In this document: piece by piece, positions 16,157-27,600 of the stretch
How the letters are laid out: the number at the start of each line of letters is the position of its first letter
How positions within the stretch are numbered: the first letter of the stretch is position 1
From: Carposina sasakii
Lineage: Eukaryota; Arthropoda; Insecta; Lepidoptera; Carposinidae
Assembly: GCA_014607495.2 (NCBI GenBank)
Contig: CP053159.1
Coordinates: 813,501-877,500, forward strand
Direction: 5' to 3'
DNA: 64,000 nt
The notes under the pieces: model-generated
Seen by the model: the letters and a program-made list of their open reading frames with translations, nothing else
What the model was told of the DNA's origin: nothing
The model's database searches: none
Made by a program: the position numbers and the translations under genes

Positions 16157-17034
16157 GATTACAAGCACTATACTAATGAGTCACCAGGAACCAGGGTACA
16201 TACTGACACCCTAGTAATTAGTCAGAGTAAAGCTCAATTACCCATCGATCGCTAAATAACTTAGTGAGGACTTGGTTTTTCCCACCCCACGAATTGTGGT
16301 ATGTACCTACGAACAATAAAATAGAATAGTTACATACAGGAACAACGTCCGAAGTTTATTTTATGAAATTTCGCAATAGTCCTGTGGTTGTAATTGTATA
16401 AACCAACAAGCGATGCTGCAAACAATGATAACTAACTTACACCACAATGATAAGCACAATAACAATTTTATTGCGAGCAAACAGAAAAATATTCCTAATT
16501 TTTTGCAAAACACAAGACATCGCTTGTAGCCATAGATTAAAAAATAAATGAGTGAACGGCACTGACTGAATGGAACTATTGACTGGCCGGAATGCAAACG
16601 GTTTAAAATATGGCAATACCATGCAAGTCGTGTTGTGTAGTGTCTACCCAATAATTCAAATTCAAAATGAACGCAGCTACTGCCGTGCTTCGTTTTAACT
16701 AATGTGTTGCGTCACGTTTTTTTCTTTGAAGAAAAAAAGAAACAGCAATAAGTAGATTTTAATAAAAGGTTGTTTTAAACGAAGCATTGTGCCAGAATTT
16801 TCTCGAAATATTGAAGTTAATTGTCATTTTCTGTCTGTCTGTACAAAAAGAATTGTGAGAAAATAATTTTGCCGAGCTAGTTTTGTGCGTGCAAAGTGTT
16901 TTAATTTAAAACTAGTGGATCATTGTATGTACTAATTAAGTACTTACAATTAAAGTATTGTAACGTGGTGTTTGATTTGTTTCTTTATAATTTTATTTAA
17001 CGGGCTGATAGTTATCATAAAGTAATAAGAAACA
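16157..17034. promoter_or_regulatory. Shared divergent promoter spacer, Mad/Hop
   Basis: These 878 bp separate the two start codons in head-to-head orientation. No repeat is recognised in it, in contrast with most other non-coding parts of the window. It must hold both transcription starts, or those of the coding first exons, and includes the heat-shock element at 16795-16807. Confidence 0.6.
16795..16807. promoter_or_regulatory. Heat-shock element (three perfect units)
   Basis: GAAttTTCtcGAA: three inverted 5-bp nGAAn units with exact spacing, the canonical HSF trimer site. It lies 228 bp upstream of the Hop start codon. Stip1/Hop genes are known HSF targets, which supports function. HSF binding itself is inference. 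Confidence 0.6.
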
Positions 17035-20000
17035 ATGGATCAGGTGAGTATTCATAGGTTATAATGATGCTTTGCTATACCGCTATAAGGAGATAAAATA
17101 ACGATAAAGATATTTATAATTGTATAAATTCCAGGTAAATAACCTTAAGGAACAGGGCAATGCAGCATTATCATCTGGAAAGTATGTTGATGCTATTAAA
17201 TTCTACACAGATGCTATTGCCTTAGACCCAAAGAACCACGTTTTATTCAGCAATAGGTCAGCTGCTCAAGCGATGGTAGGTAATTATCAAGCAGCACTAG
17301 AAGACGCTGAGACAACAATATCCCTAAACCCAACATGGGCGAAAGGATATTCTAGAAAGGGCAGTGCCTTATCTTACTTAAAACAGCATGATGAAGCCAT
17401 AGCTACCTACAACAAAGGTTTAGAAATAGAGCCCAATAACCAACAGTTGGCTTCAGGGTTAGCCGAAGCAAAGAAGCAAGCTGAAGAAGATCAACTTGCC
17501 TTTGAAGAATATTTGCCTAAACTTGTTGCTAATCCCCAGACTAGAGAATGGCTAAAGGATCCTGAATATGTCAAATTAGCTAAAGTAAGTACATAATTTT
17601 ACTACATAAATTTTGCAAGTCATGGTTGTCAGAAATATTTTTTACAAGATAGGTACAAATATAATTTAATTAAGATGCTTCACGTTGTTCATTTCATGTA
17701 TTACCTCCTACCTAAATATTGGCAAACAAGTGACCCAGCACCTGTTGTGCTCACATCCTTATTCACATGACTGACCTACGCAGTTAACATAAATTTAAAA
17801 TTTATTTTACCTGTCCCTTTCTGTCTCTGCCATTTACATTAGACATAGAAAGGGACACAACTATTTAAAATGTGTGACAGTATTGAAACAATTTCGATTA
17901 TGATAATATAATAACTGCCAAGCTTTATCTAAATTTCTTTGGTTGTTTTTGCATGAAAGTAATTAGTTTGATGTTAGCATCAAACATCTTCACATCCATA
18001 TATACTTTCACATTCTCAGTATAAGTGGGATTAGTGGATTCAATGGTAATGTTTCCGATTTTTCAGAAAATTGCTAGCAATCCATTTGATTTACAAAACT
18101 TATCCAAACTAGAAGACAGCAGATTTTTACAAACCATCAAAGTAATGATTGGTTTAGACCTCGGGTCACCAATGGATGTAGACCCTCCAGCACAGCCGAC
18201 CACAACCACAAAGGAAACACCACCAACAAACACTGAAGAACCTAAAAAACCGAAATATGAGGATTTACCTGAAAACCGTCGTGCTGCATTATTAGAAAAA
18301 GACTTAGGCAATGAGAAATACAAAAAGAAGGACTTCCCTAGTGCGATAGAACATTACACTAAAGCTATTGAACATGATTCCACAGACATCACATTCTATA
18401 CTAACTTGGCTGCAGTATACTTCGAACAGAAAGACTATGAGAAATGTATTAAGGAATGTGAAAAAGCAATAGATGTAGGCAGAGAAAACAGAGCTGATTT
18501 CAAGCTAATAGCGAAAGCGTTTACTAGGATTGGTAAGTAGTATTATGTTACACCACTTAAGTGCATGTTATTTTCTGAATCATCATTAAATTCATCATGA
18601 AAAATATAAACAAGAAACCATCATGTTTACCTCACCTCAGGGGTGTTTCACTCTTTCTATACACTTTAGAAAGGTGTCTCCATTTTTTATTTTCATTACA
18701 GGTAAGGCATACCAGAAGATGGAACAGTGGAAACTAGCAAAGACTTACTTTGAGAAGTCAATGTCTGAACACAGAACACCAGAAATCAAGACTCTACTAA
18801 GTGAGGTTAATCGGAAAGTGGCAGAGGAAGAGAAGAAGGCATACATAGACCCAGTCAAGGCAGAACAAGAGAAGGAATTAGGAAATGATTACTTTAAAAA
18901 GGGTAAATAGTTAAATACATTTCTAAATCTTAGTCATTTAGGGCAGATTTTTCCAAATTTTTAATAGCATATCTGAAGAATAATGTAGAACATAAGACTA
19001 TCTCGATCGACACCATCAACTTTATTTTTCTCATAGGCTATCTGATGGATAAGAAGTCCAGTGGTGTGCCACCTTACTTATATTGCTGGAAATTTCATAA
19101 CTAACAACTTTCATAACAATATAACTAACAATAACAAAAAAATTGCAGGTGACTACAGTACTGCAGTGAAACACTACACAGAAGCCATCAAGCGTAACCC
19201 TGATGACCCGAAGCTGTATTCAAACCGAGCTGCGTGCTACACCAAGCTGGCTGCTTTTGACCTTGGCTTACGGGACTGTGAGACCTGCTGCAACCTAGAC
19301 CCCAAGTTCATCAAGGGATGGATTAGGAAGGGGAAAATTTTACAGGTATATATTTCACTACTTTGTTTTGAGGTTTCTTTTACATACTCTTATTTTTCGA
19401 AGAATCATAGATTAGTTTATTAAATCTGTTTCTAGAAGTAAGTAGGTAGGTCAAATAGGTACCTGTGGGGTTTTGTTCTTTCTTCCGCGCGGAATCTCGT
19501 AGGGTTTTGGGGTTTTTCACTTCAATCCACTTTTAGGTATTCTTCACTGTTACTTCACTTTTAAACGAAGGGCACTCCTTTGGGTAGGTCAGTTTGTCGC
19601 ACACAAAATTCACTTGTCGAGCGAGAGGTCAGTACCGCGGTGGTTGGGCAACTGGCAGATAAAAACTCAGCGCTGACGGCGATGATTAGAAGAGGGAGAA
19701 ACAAATTATAGTTTTAACAAAGACTAATTTTACAAAATGGTTTTAGTGTTACACATAATAACAAAATCTTATTATATTTTAGGGTATGCAACAGCCATCC
19801 AAAGCCTTAACAGCATACCAGAAAGCTCTGGAACTAGATCCCAGCAATGCAGAGGCTCTGAATGGATACCGCGCCTGTTCTACCCAGCTCAACTCCAACC
19901 CTGAAGAGGTAAGTGAACTACATTGTTCACCACATTAACGTGACTTATTTGGATTATTTAATTAAATTATTTGACCAAACTAAAATTGCCAAGATACATC

Positions 20001-21018
20001 AGCCATGTTCCCATTTATTTGGGGTCGGCGCAATATGTACTTTTCTTCCATTCATCCCTATTGTCCGTCATCTCATTGCTCACTCCCAGTACACGCATAT
20101 CCTCTCTCACACAGTCCATCTAACATTTCTTTGGTCTACCTCTTCCTTTATATCCATCCACATTCATGCACAACGCTCTCTGCCAAGATAGATAGATGAC
20201 GGCCGATTGGTGTAGTTGGTAGTGGCCCTGCCTGCGACGCCATAGGTCCTGGGTTCGAATCCCGGTAGGTGCAAACATTGATATGATGAATATCTATGTA
20301 TTTATATACCGTTGCTTAGTACCCACGACACAAGACCTTAGGGATCTTAGTGTGGGACTAGGTCAATGTGTTGTAAAGTGTTAAAAAAAAAAAAAAAGAT
20401 ACATAAGAGATGTAAATGCAACTTTGTCTGCTAGTTCTACCGATATTGAAAATGTATGTTATTCTTTTACGCAAAAACTACTAAACGGATTTTGATAAAA
20501 CTTGCCAGGTTTATACATCAGAATAACACGTAGGCTATAAACTCCACGCGGACGATGACGCGGGCGACTTGTATATTGTCTTACTGTCCTAGTATTCTGA
20601 AGCATACAAACGAGTCTATTTTTCTGGCCTATTTCTTTCCTAGCCTAAACTGTGTCGCACTGCTGGGCAAAGGCCACCCCGATTTGAGCCCACACTTGTC
20701 GTTTTTTCACGATAGTGTGGTCCACTCTGAGTCTTCCCCTATGCCGGTTTCCGTCTGTATCCTTTTAAATATTTTAACCCGAAGAAAACACAAAACAGCT
20801 AGTATCCAGAATACCACCATATATTTTTTTTCTACCAGGTACGTAAGCGCGCGATGGCCGACCCGGAAGTGCAGCAGATCCTGCGGGACCCGGCCATGCG
20901 CTGCATCCTCGAGCAGATGCAGCAAGACCCTCACGCGCTGCAGGACCACCTCAAGAACCCTGAGATCGCGGCCAAGATACAAAAACTACTCGAATCCGGC
21001 CTCATCGCCATACACTAA
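17035..21018 (+). CDS. Hop: Hsp70-Hsp90 organising protein (Stip1/Hop), 7 exons
   Basis: Cytosolic co-chaperone that holds Hsp70 and Hsp90 together through their EEVD tails to pass clients on. Exons: 17035-17043, 17135-17584, 18067-18532, 18702-18902, 19149-19345, 19783-19908, 20839-21018, all GT-AG with matching phases, giving 542 residues (the family is about 540). The first exon codes only M-D-Q. TPR1 has all five carboxylate-clamp residues at K8, N12, N43, K73 and R77. A DP1 segment ([16 protein letters not shown]) and a Pro/Thr-rich linker follow. TPR2A keeps the clamp pattern ([20 protein letters not shown]), then comes TPR2B ([18 protein letters not shown]). The C-terminal DP2 ([15 protein letters not shown]) ends GLIAIH. 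The last exon is much richer in G/C at third positions than earlier exons. Intron 6 holds LINE and SINE remnants. Heat induction is suggested by the upstream HSE. Confidence 0.96.
19460..19695. repeat. Possible repeat in Hop intron 5
   Basis: A GC-richer block ('ttccgcgcggaatctcgtag', 'cacttcaatccactttt', 'ggtcagtaccgcggtgg') differs in composition from the rest of the intron. It has no coding potential. I suspect a mobile remnant but find no second copy here. Confidence 0.25.
20015..20185 (-). mobile_element. LINE RT C-terminal fragment in Hop intron 6
   Basis: The minus strand encodes [17 protein letters not shown], then [12 protein letters not shown] and ADPK before a stop at 20017-20015, typical of another insect LINE tail. 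It is open across about 55 codons and antisense to Hop. Confidence 0.65.
20198..20395 (+). repeat. tRNA-derived SINE-2, full copy, Hop intron 6
   Basis: Starts gacggccgattggtgtag, with B box ggttcgaatcc. The body contains 'accgttgcttagtaccc' and 'gggatcttagtgtggg', and ends in about 15 A. It is the most complete of five SINE-2 pieces in the window (others at 29091-29155, 41230-41462, 44727-44921 and 57155-57253). Confidence 0.75.
20455..20575 (+). repeat. Repeat R copy, partial, Hop intron 6
   Basis: Contains 'aactactaaacggattttga' and ends 'ccacgcggacgatgacgcgg'. It lacks the first part of the family. A further GC-rich repeat scrap ('cactgctgggcaaaggcc') follows at 20655-20680. Confidence 0.5.
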
Positions 21019-22018
21019 CTTCACCGCAAAAACTACCAAATGGTAGAATTTGTTCGCTTCAGGCAACACTTAAGCTGTTTGTCAGCCTGGGTTTATGTAA
21101 CTTAATTTATAGGATTTATCGTAATTTCTTCCAGTGGGAGGTTGCAAATTAAGTCACATATTGTTGGGAGTTTGGGTGAATGTTTGTTTGCTCTAGATTT
21201 TAAACATTATTTTCATGTCTGATAATTTCACTAACACACCTGAATACATATGAAGATATTATAGTTTTAATGTGCCACACATAAATAAGGTATCAATGAA
21301 ATTTTGGGCAGCGAACCCTGATTAGCTTTTTAATTAAATATATATTGTGTCATGAATACAGATACAGTTCTAATAAGCGTAATAATAATATTTAAATTTC
21401 CTTTACGCTGTATATATTCGGTCGCCCTTAATCCCGCAAAGAAATATAGAACAATTTTATTTAACCTACAAATGTTTTGTTAACAAGACCATGATTGTGA
21501 ATTTATTTGCTTTACAATCTAAACCATGTTGTCTATTTTACTGTTGTGTAGGTTTGTGTGGACCATTCCAGTGTATGGCTTTTACAGTCTAAATTTTAAA
21601 CTTATTTGGAGAAATGTAAGACATAATATGCAGCTTTTTAATACAGTAGTAGAAATAAACTGTGTTGCCATATGCATGTGTTACATATCTGCTAAACTAC
21701 CCGCCCCCTGATTACGTAACTTGCAATAGCAAAGCCGAAGCCGCGCGATCGCGATAGTTGAGTGTGTGCGTGCGCGCAACGAGCGCTCGGCGTCCTCCCG
21801 CGCCCCGCACCTCGCACAAGCATACACACTCTCAATTATTGCATCCGCGCTGCTTCGGCTTTGCTATTTCAAATTAGGTAATCATGCCATTATTGCTGAA
21901 AATGTTATTGCACTGATTTATACATATTCTAGTTTTATTTATAGTTTAATAAGAATATTTTACAAATGTTAGTTGCCTCACAATGGAGTTATACTTATTT
22001 TGTAATTTATTCAATAAA
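21019..22018 (+). other. Probable Hop 3' UTR with alternative poly(A) signals
   Basis: No coding signal follows the stop codon. AATAAA occurs at 21654-21659 and again at 22013-22018. The second would include a MITE (21703-21885) in the UTR. I cannot tell which is used. Confidence 0.5.
21703..21885. mobile_element. MITE in Hop 3' region
   Basis: Ends are mirrored: ttgcaatagcaaagccgaag at the left and cttcggctttgctatttcaa at the right, with gattacgtaa and ggtaatca outside them. The GC-rich core (gcgcgcaacgagcgctcggc) recurs inverted at 26571-26650. Confidence 0.6.
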
Positions 22019-22204
22019 GAACATGTATGTAGCCTACATACATATTTAGTTTTATTTATAGGTTCTCACTCACCGGAATCATTCGCGACTTATGTAACAT
22101 TATAGATTCGACTTTGAGCATTACATTACAATACTACCGCTCTTGACTGACGAGCATTCACGTTCATACATAACATCTTCTATCTATCTAGCTATAGGTA
22201 GGTA

Positions 22205-22735
22205 CATAAAATAAAAATGTAACGGCTCGCTGTCGGTACATGGATGATATATGAGAAAATCGAGACCTTTATCAACGCAATGGACCCAAAACGATGATTT
22301 TTTGACGTTTGTGCACGCACGCTAATCTCAGAAACTGCTGAACCGATTTCAATGCATTTATTTAGGAATATATATAGGATGTAACAGAAAGGGTATGTTA
22401 AGCGAAAAGCTGTATAAATAGCCCACTATAGAGAACCTATTTCCAAAATTAGAGACTCGAAATCACATTTTTATTTTTAAGATTGTATGAAAATTCTTGA
22501 GATATTTAAAAATTCTCCATACTATCGGGAAAAATAAACATGTGATTTCGGATTTCAAATTTTGTGGATAGGTTCTCTATAGTGGGCTATTTACATAGCT
22601 TTTCGCTTAACATACCCTTTTTGTTACACCCTGTATATGTATTGTGACAGCTCCCACAACAAGGCTACTTTTTATCCCGGATAATTATGACATTTTGTTT
22701 TTCTAAAGTCCACGCGGACATAGTCGCGGGCGTCC
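22205..22735 (+). repeat. Repeat R copy interrupted by family B
   Basis: The left part carries 'gaaactgctgaaccgatttc'. After the family B palindrome the right part resumes at 'attgtgacagctccc' and ends 'cgcggacatagtcgcggg'. The order matches uninterrupted copies such as 30395-30745. Confidence 0.6.
22375..22637. mobile_element. Palindromic MITE family B, full copy
   Basis: About 260 bp that folds on itself: aggatgtaacagaaaggg at the left, ccctttttgttacaccctg at the right, and paired inner blocks 'cccactatagagaacctatt' and 'gataggttctctatagtggg'. It lies in TA-rich target sequence, as expected for Tc1/mariner-type MITEs. Confidence 0.7.
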
Positions 22736-22949
22736 AACTATCTATTGGACTCGACTAGAAAACGAAGTTGATTCTCGCTGTCTCTGTTGTCCTTAACCCT
22801 TTGACCGCCAAAGACGTCTTAAAGCGTCAATAGAAAACTGACCACAGTCGCCGATGACGATTTAAAGCGTCTTAATATTTGGTAGTGAAATACATACAAA
22901 CCACTTGGTTTTTAACCTTGATTTTTGCATACACAGTTGTAACAGTTCC

Positions 22950-23118
22950 TCGTTAAACTACCCAACGGATTTTTATGAGTTTTTCCAAATAGGTAGTGAT
23001 TGCGGAGGAAGGTTTATAATTCGAGGGGTAAAAGGCTATTATCCCAAATAGCTTTTCACCACTCGATATATAGGTACAGTATCAGCATTGTATCTGTGCG
23101 AAGCGGGGGCGGGTCGCT
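22950..23118 (+). repeat. Repeat ending 'gggcgggtcgctagt', copy 1
   Basis: Shares 'aactacccaacggatttt', 'aggaaggtttata' and 'cggg(g)cgggtcgctagt' with 63050-63225. Between 22736 and 22950 there is only a short 'aaagcgtc'-rich stretch. Confidence 0.5.
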
Positions 23119-23499
23119 AGTTATAATTTAAAGTCGGCTTTTCACGAAAACAAAGCTGTTTATTATATGTTTTGAATTTTAATATGATTTATGCATAAGG
23201 TCGGTTACACCAACTACCTTTACAGTGTGCGGTGGCTTCGCCTATTTTTTTAACGAGGCTACTTAGCCGTTTCCACACCAAGTGGCCGGCTGCACCTATA
23301 TGTATAGTTCTGGCCATAGCACAAATATTATTTTCATTTTTATGATCTTCCGGACTTTTCCATGGCTGCGTGTACATAGTTTCCTTTGCCTTTTTTAGGG
23401 TTATACTTAAAAAATATACATAAATGTCACTGTCAGTGTCATTCTTTAATCTGTCAGTGTCAGCAGGTCAGCAAGAAAGAAAACAAATATTTTTCGAGT

Positions 23500-23744
23500 T
23501 GTTCTTATGAAGTGGTCGCGAAATCTACAAAGAAAATATTTATAAAAGCCATTTAGCTAGGTACAAATTTATTGTTGGGTACAACTAATGTTACTAGACT
23601 ATTAATTAATAATATAAGGCTTCACGCGCATGATATAATAATCTAATTAGTGAGTGAGTGTTGCTAAGTTTGGAAAACAAGTTTATTTGTGATAATTATT
23701 CGTTTTTATCGTACAAACTCTGATTCAACCAACGTATTTCATAG
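23500..23744 (+). other. Candidate non-coding 5' exon of scavenger receptor
   Basis: The first coding exon is preceded by a good acceptor (ttcttgcag at 24626-24634), so a leader exon is expected upstream. A donor-like 'catag|gtaaga' lies at 23740-23750 in repeat-free sequence. The extent of the exon is a guess. Confidence 0.3.
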
Positions 23745-23789
23745 GTAAGAAATTTATTTAAGAAGAATCAGTGATACAATACAGTACAA

Positions 23790-23993
23790 ACATTATTTTT
23801 CGGGGGTGTGGTGGGTATCGTACGAGGCGATTAGGGGTTTCCGGGAGGTGGGCAGCAGCGCCTCCCGTGTTGACAACATAGACTGCCCAGCGTGGTAATT
23901 ATGGGCAAATACCCGCCATGGCAGTCTTGTGGCGTGCCCTGAGGGAGGCCTACGTCCAGCAGTGGACTGCAATAGGCTGATGATGATGATGAC
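23790..23993 (+). repeat. Repeat F copy
   Basis: Body 'gtatcgtacgaggcgattag' through 'gcccagcgtggtaattatgg', ending in the LINE-like tail 'gtccagcagtggactgcaat' plus (atg)n. It sits between the putative leader exon and coding exon 1 of the receptor. Confidence 0.65.
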
Positions 23994-24114
23994 AAAAATT
24001 ATTTATTAAAACAACACACATTACTGTAATTCTATTTAATACATAGGGTATAGTTGAGATGTACAAGTTTGGTTCAATTCAATTCAATTTTTATTAATGG
24101 CACCCATTATTGCA

Positions 24115-24285
24115 TCGGGCTACAAGTTTGGTTAGTAGTGACAGGTCCCATTGCCTACAAAACACCAAGACCCTCTTGTCCCTCTAATGACTTGTACAGT
24201 ATGCCCTGGAAGAGAAGCAGCTGTAGTATTATACTTTTTTTTTCACTCCCAGAGCAGCATAGAAGATTGTATTTAATCTTGATTA
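24115..24285 (+). repeat. Repeat I copy 1
   Basis: Matches 28800-28990 in inverse orientation: 'caccaagaccctcttgtccc', 'gaagagaagcagctg', 'cactcccagagcagcatag'. It lies just upstream of receptor exon 1. Confidence 0.55.
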
Positions 24286-24652
24286 AAATTTATGTGAATA
24301 TGGAAACCTTAGATCTTTGAAATAAATAACACATTAAGTAGGTACCTATTGTGTGAAAGAGCATGGTAATCCCAGACTTTATCCTGTATTGAATATTATT
24401 TTGAAGCCCTTTTGCCAATATAAAGTTTCAATGCATTTAAATTAATACCTTCTATGTAACTGTCTCATCTTGAGTATGAAAAAATGTAGATTAGGTATAT
24501 CTTTATAGTATTTAAATTCTGGCTGAACTGACTTGTGAGGTGGAAAGAAGAAGAAGGCAATAGTAATTGGTGTGTGTAGTAAGTAGGTATCTACATATTT
24601 CCAAAAGCAGCCTTCTAGTAATAATTTCTTGCAGGTGCTCTTAAAAACCAAA

Positions 24653-27600
24653 ATGGTGACAAGCAGTATGAAGACTGGCCTTCTAATGGGCTTTGGCTCA
24701 TTCTTTGTGGTGTTGGGAGGTATTATGGTGGTGTTCTGGCCCCCACTGTTTTTTAACCAGCTAAAAAATGTAAGTACCCATAACATAATGATAGAACATT
24801 ATGTTAGGCCCCCTGCATGATCTTCAAATAAAACATCTCACACTATAATTATTTGATTCAATTTTGTATAGTACCGAAGGGTCAAGCAGAAGGATCTGGC
24901 TATTATGTACCTATGTGTCTCTCTCTTGCTTGCCTGACATGAGTGCATTCTTAACACATTTACTGCCACAGATGCATATTTGTGTTTCTGGCAATAGGTG
25001 TACTGATATCAGCATACTAGAAAATCAGCAGCGAATGTGTTAACTAATACTTATGACCTTGAGTTAATCACTTGAAGTGCATTTTGTGTTTATGTATGTG
25101 TGTTCTATGGTAGTCTAGTAGTTGTCACACTCAGGAAAGTAGATTAAAATTGTCATAAGATCTTAAATAGTCCGGTGAAGATCTAAAAATCATCGATCTA
25201 GTTCAATAATTTATCTATGTTATATATGTTTTATATACTGTTCATTGCTTACCACAATTAGAACTTAAGTTAGGGACCTTAGTGTAGTGGAAGTAGTTGC
25301 GGTAAACACTTTTGGGGTGTTGTTAATTTTTGAAATTTTCATGAAAGAGACAGAATCTACAAGAGTAGGTGATAAAAAGTTATTTTAAATTAATATTTTG
25401 GTAGGTACTATGTCTCTGAGTCATTGGTATTTAGTGTTTTTGATAATTATTATTTAAGGTAAAGTAGATATCTTAGTTGAGTTAATTATGATAATATTTA
25501 GGATTAATATGATTAAAAGATAAAAACTAAAAAGTTAAAAACTAGTAGACGCCCGCGACTCCGTCCGCGTGGACTACAGAAAAAACAAAATGTCTAAATT
25601 ATCTGAGATAAAAACATTTTCCCGGGATAGCCTATATGTTATGTGGGACCTGTCCCAATATATTACTGAAAACTGCATCAAAATCGGTTCAGCCGTTTCT
25701 GAGATTAGCGTGCACAAACGCACAGACAAACCAACAAACAGACAAAAATTCCAAAAATAATTATTTTGGGTACTATTGCGTTGATAAAGGTCTCCTATAA
25801 TATTTTTTCTCATATATCTTCCATGTACAGACAACGATCCGTTACATTTTTATTATATGTATAGATAATTTCAACATTATAACTTTGCATTTTTGTACTA
25901 AAGAACATTAACTTCTTATTGAAGAAACTATTTCGGCCTATGGAAAAACTAGTCTATGATACCCACAGTCTGATAGTGTAACTTGGGACCGGTCAATTGG
26001 CTGGTTAGATACGACATCCTACTTAAAGTTTGTGGTCTTAACCAATAGATTACAAAACACATTCTATCAATTAGTCACATAGTAATTTTTTTACAGTTGA
26101 CAACCAAACCCAGTTACAAAATTGTTGCAGGAGTTGTCAACCAATACCATTTCCTATACCTCTTAAATTTGACACCCGCTCTTCGACGTCACTCAACGAA
26201 TTGTCCTTACAGATGATGATAGTAACAAACGAGTCAATGTCATTCGAGATGTGGAAGGAGCCACCCATAGTGATGTACCTGGAGTGTTTCATGTTCAATA
26301 TTACCAACACAGAGGATATCCTCGCGGGAAACGCTACGACGCTACAAGTGGAACAGCTTGGCCCTTACGTGTATAGAGAGACGCACTATAAGGTAAGTTG
26401 AGTACAAATATAGCTTTCAGGGGGTTTCATTGACCCTCAAAGTAGGTGCGCGGCGTGAAAATGAGAGGCACGTTTTTTAGTTTTGTAAAAAAGGTTGGCT
26501 ATCTCTGTGATTCGTCTATGATTAAATGGATTAATTCTCTATCTAACCTATTTGCCAAATGGTCGGCCATTGAGAGTGTGTGTGTGTGCGAGGTGCGGGG
26601 TGCGGGAGGACGCCGAGCGCTCGTTGCGCGCACGCATATACTCTCAATCACTGGCGGCTCACTCCTGCTGGTGCGGTGCACTCCCACCCACGAAGATCAC
26701 ATAGGCAATCTATATTTCTCTATATTTATAATTATCTTTCAATTCTACTATGTTTATACAATAGTGTCTACGCGTTCGTCTCAAGTAAATTGTAATCTTA
26801 TGTATCGAGTAGAGCTCTAGCGATCGCGCTCCAATGAAACGAAATTTGGTACGATTCCTAGTACTGTATTCAATGAGTGCGAGACATACTGACATAGGCC
26901 GGGCCGTGAAACAGAAGATTTCGTATGAAAAATTAGCCTTATTTGGAGCGCCGCTCACTTTAATTCGCGTATGCCGCCACTAGAGGTCGCTTAGTCCGAG
27001 TTAAAACGCGATATGGTTGTCTTTAATGTGTTTCATTAGGTCATCTGAATTTTTATAAGTGTACGGTTGAACTTGCACCATCCCATTCGTTAAGGGAGTG
27101 AACACCCATCTAAAAATGTCAGCAGCCGCCTCTGCTCTCAATTATCGCGATCGCGCGGCTTCGGCTTTGCTTTTACGTAATCAGGGGGCCGATCGCTTAA
27201 ATCCTTATTCTTACTAATATGATTAAAGCGAGAGTGACTCGGTCTGTCTGTCGTGCTTTCACGCAAACACTACCGAACCGATTTTAAAGCAATTTGGTGC
27301 AGAGATAGTCTAGAGCCTGAGAACGGATAGGCTACTATTCAATGCGAAAAAACCTGTATAATTGAACCCCTATTTCAATTTCATGAAGATGACGATAAAG
27401 TTTGTATAGAATTGACGTCGTTTTTAAAGCTAGAAACTTATTTTTGGGCTTTTGATTACATATGATCATATGCATAAATTACGACATTTGTGAAAAGTCA
27501 CGGCGAAACAGTGGAGAGGTACATGGGAAGTACAGACGAAGAAGACACGTTATCAGATTTATATGAAACTTATTCAGGTAAAAGACAGACACTTTCGATT

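Noticed and set aside
20198..20275. tRNA-like sequence in Hop intron 6
   Set aside because: It is the head of SINE-2, continuing into a 200-bp body with poly(A).
25569..25834. Frames containing MSKLSEIKTF-like peptides
   Set aside because: The same peptide recurs in each repeat R copy in differing lengths. It is inherited repeat sequence.
26446..26820. 124-codon frame after receptor exon 2
   Set aside because: It reads from intron sequence into a GC-rich MITE core shared with 21703-21885.
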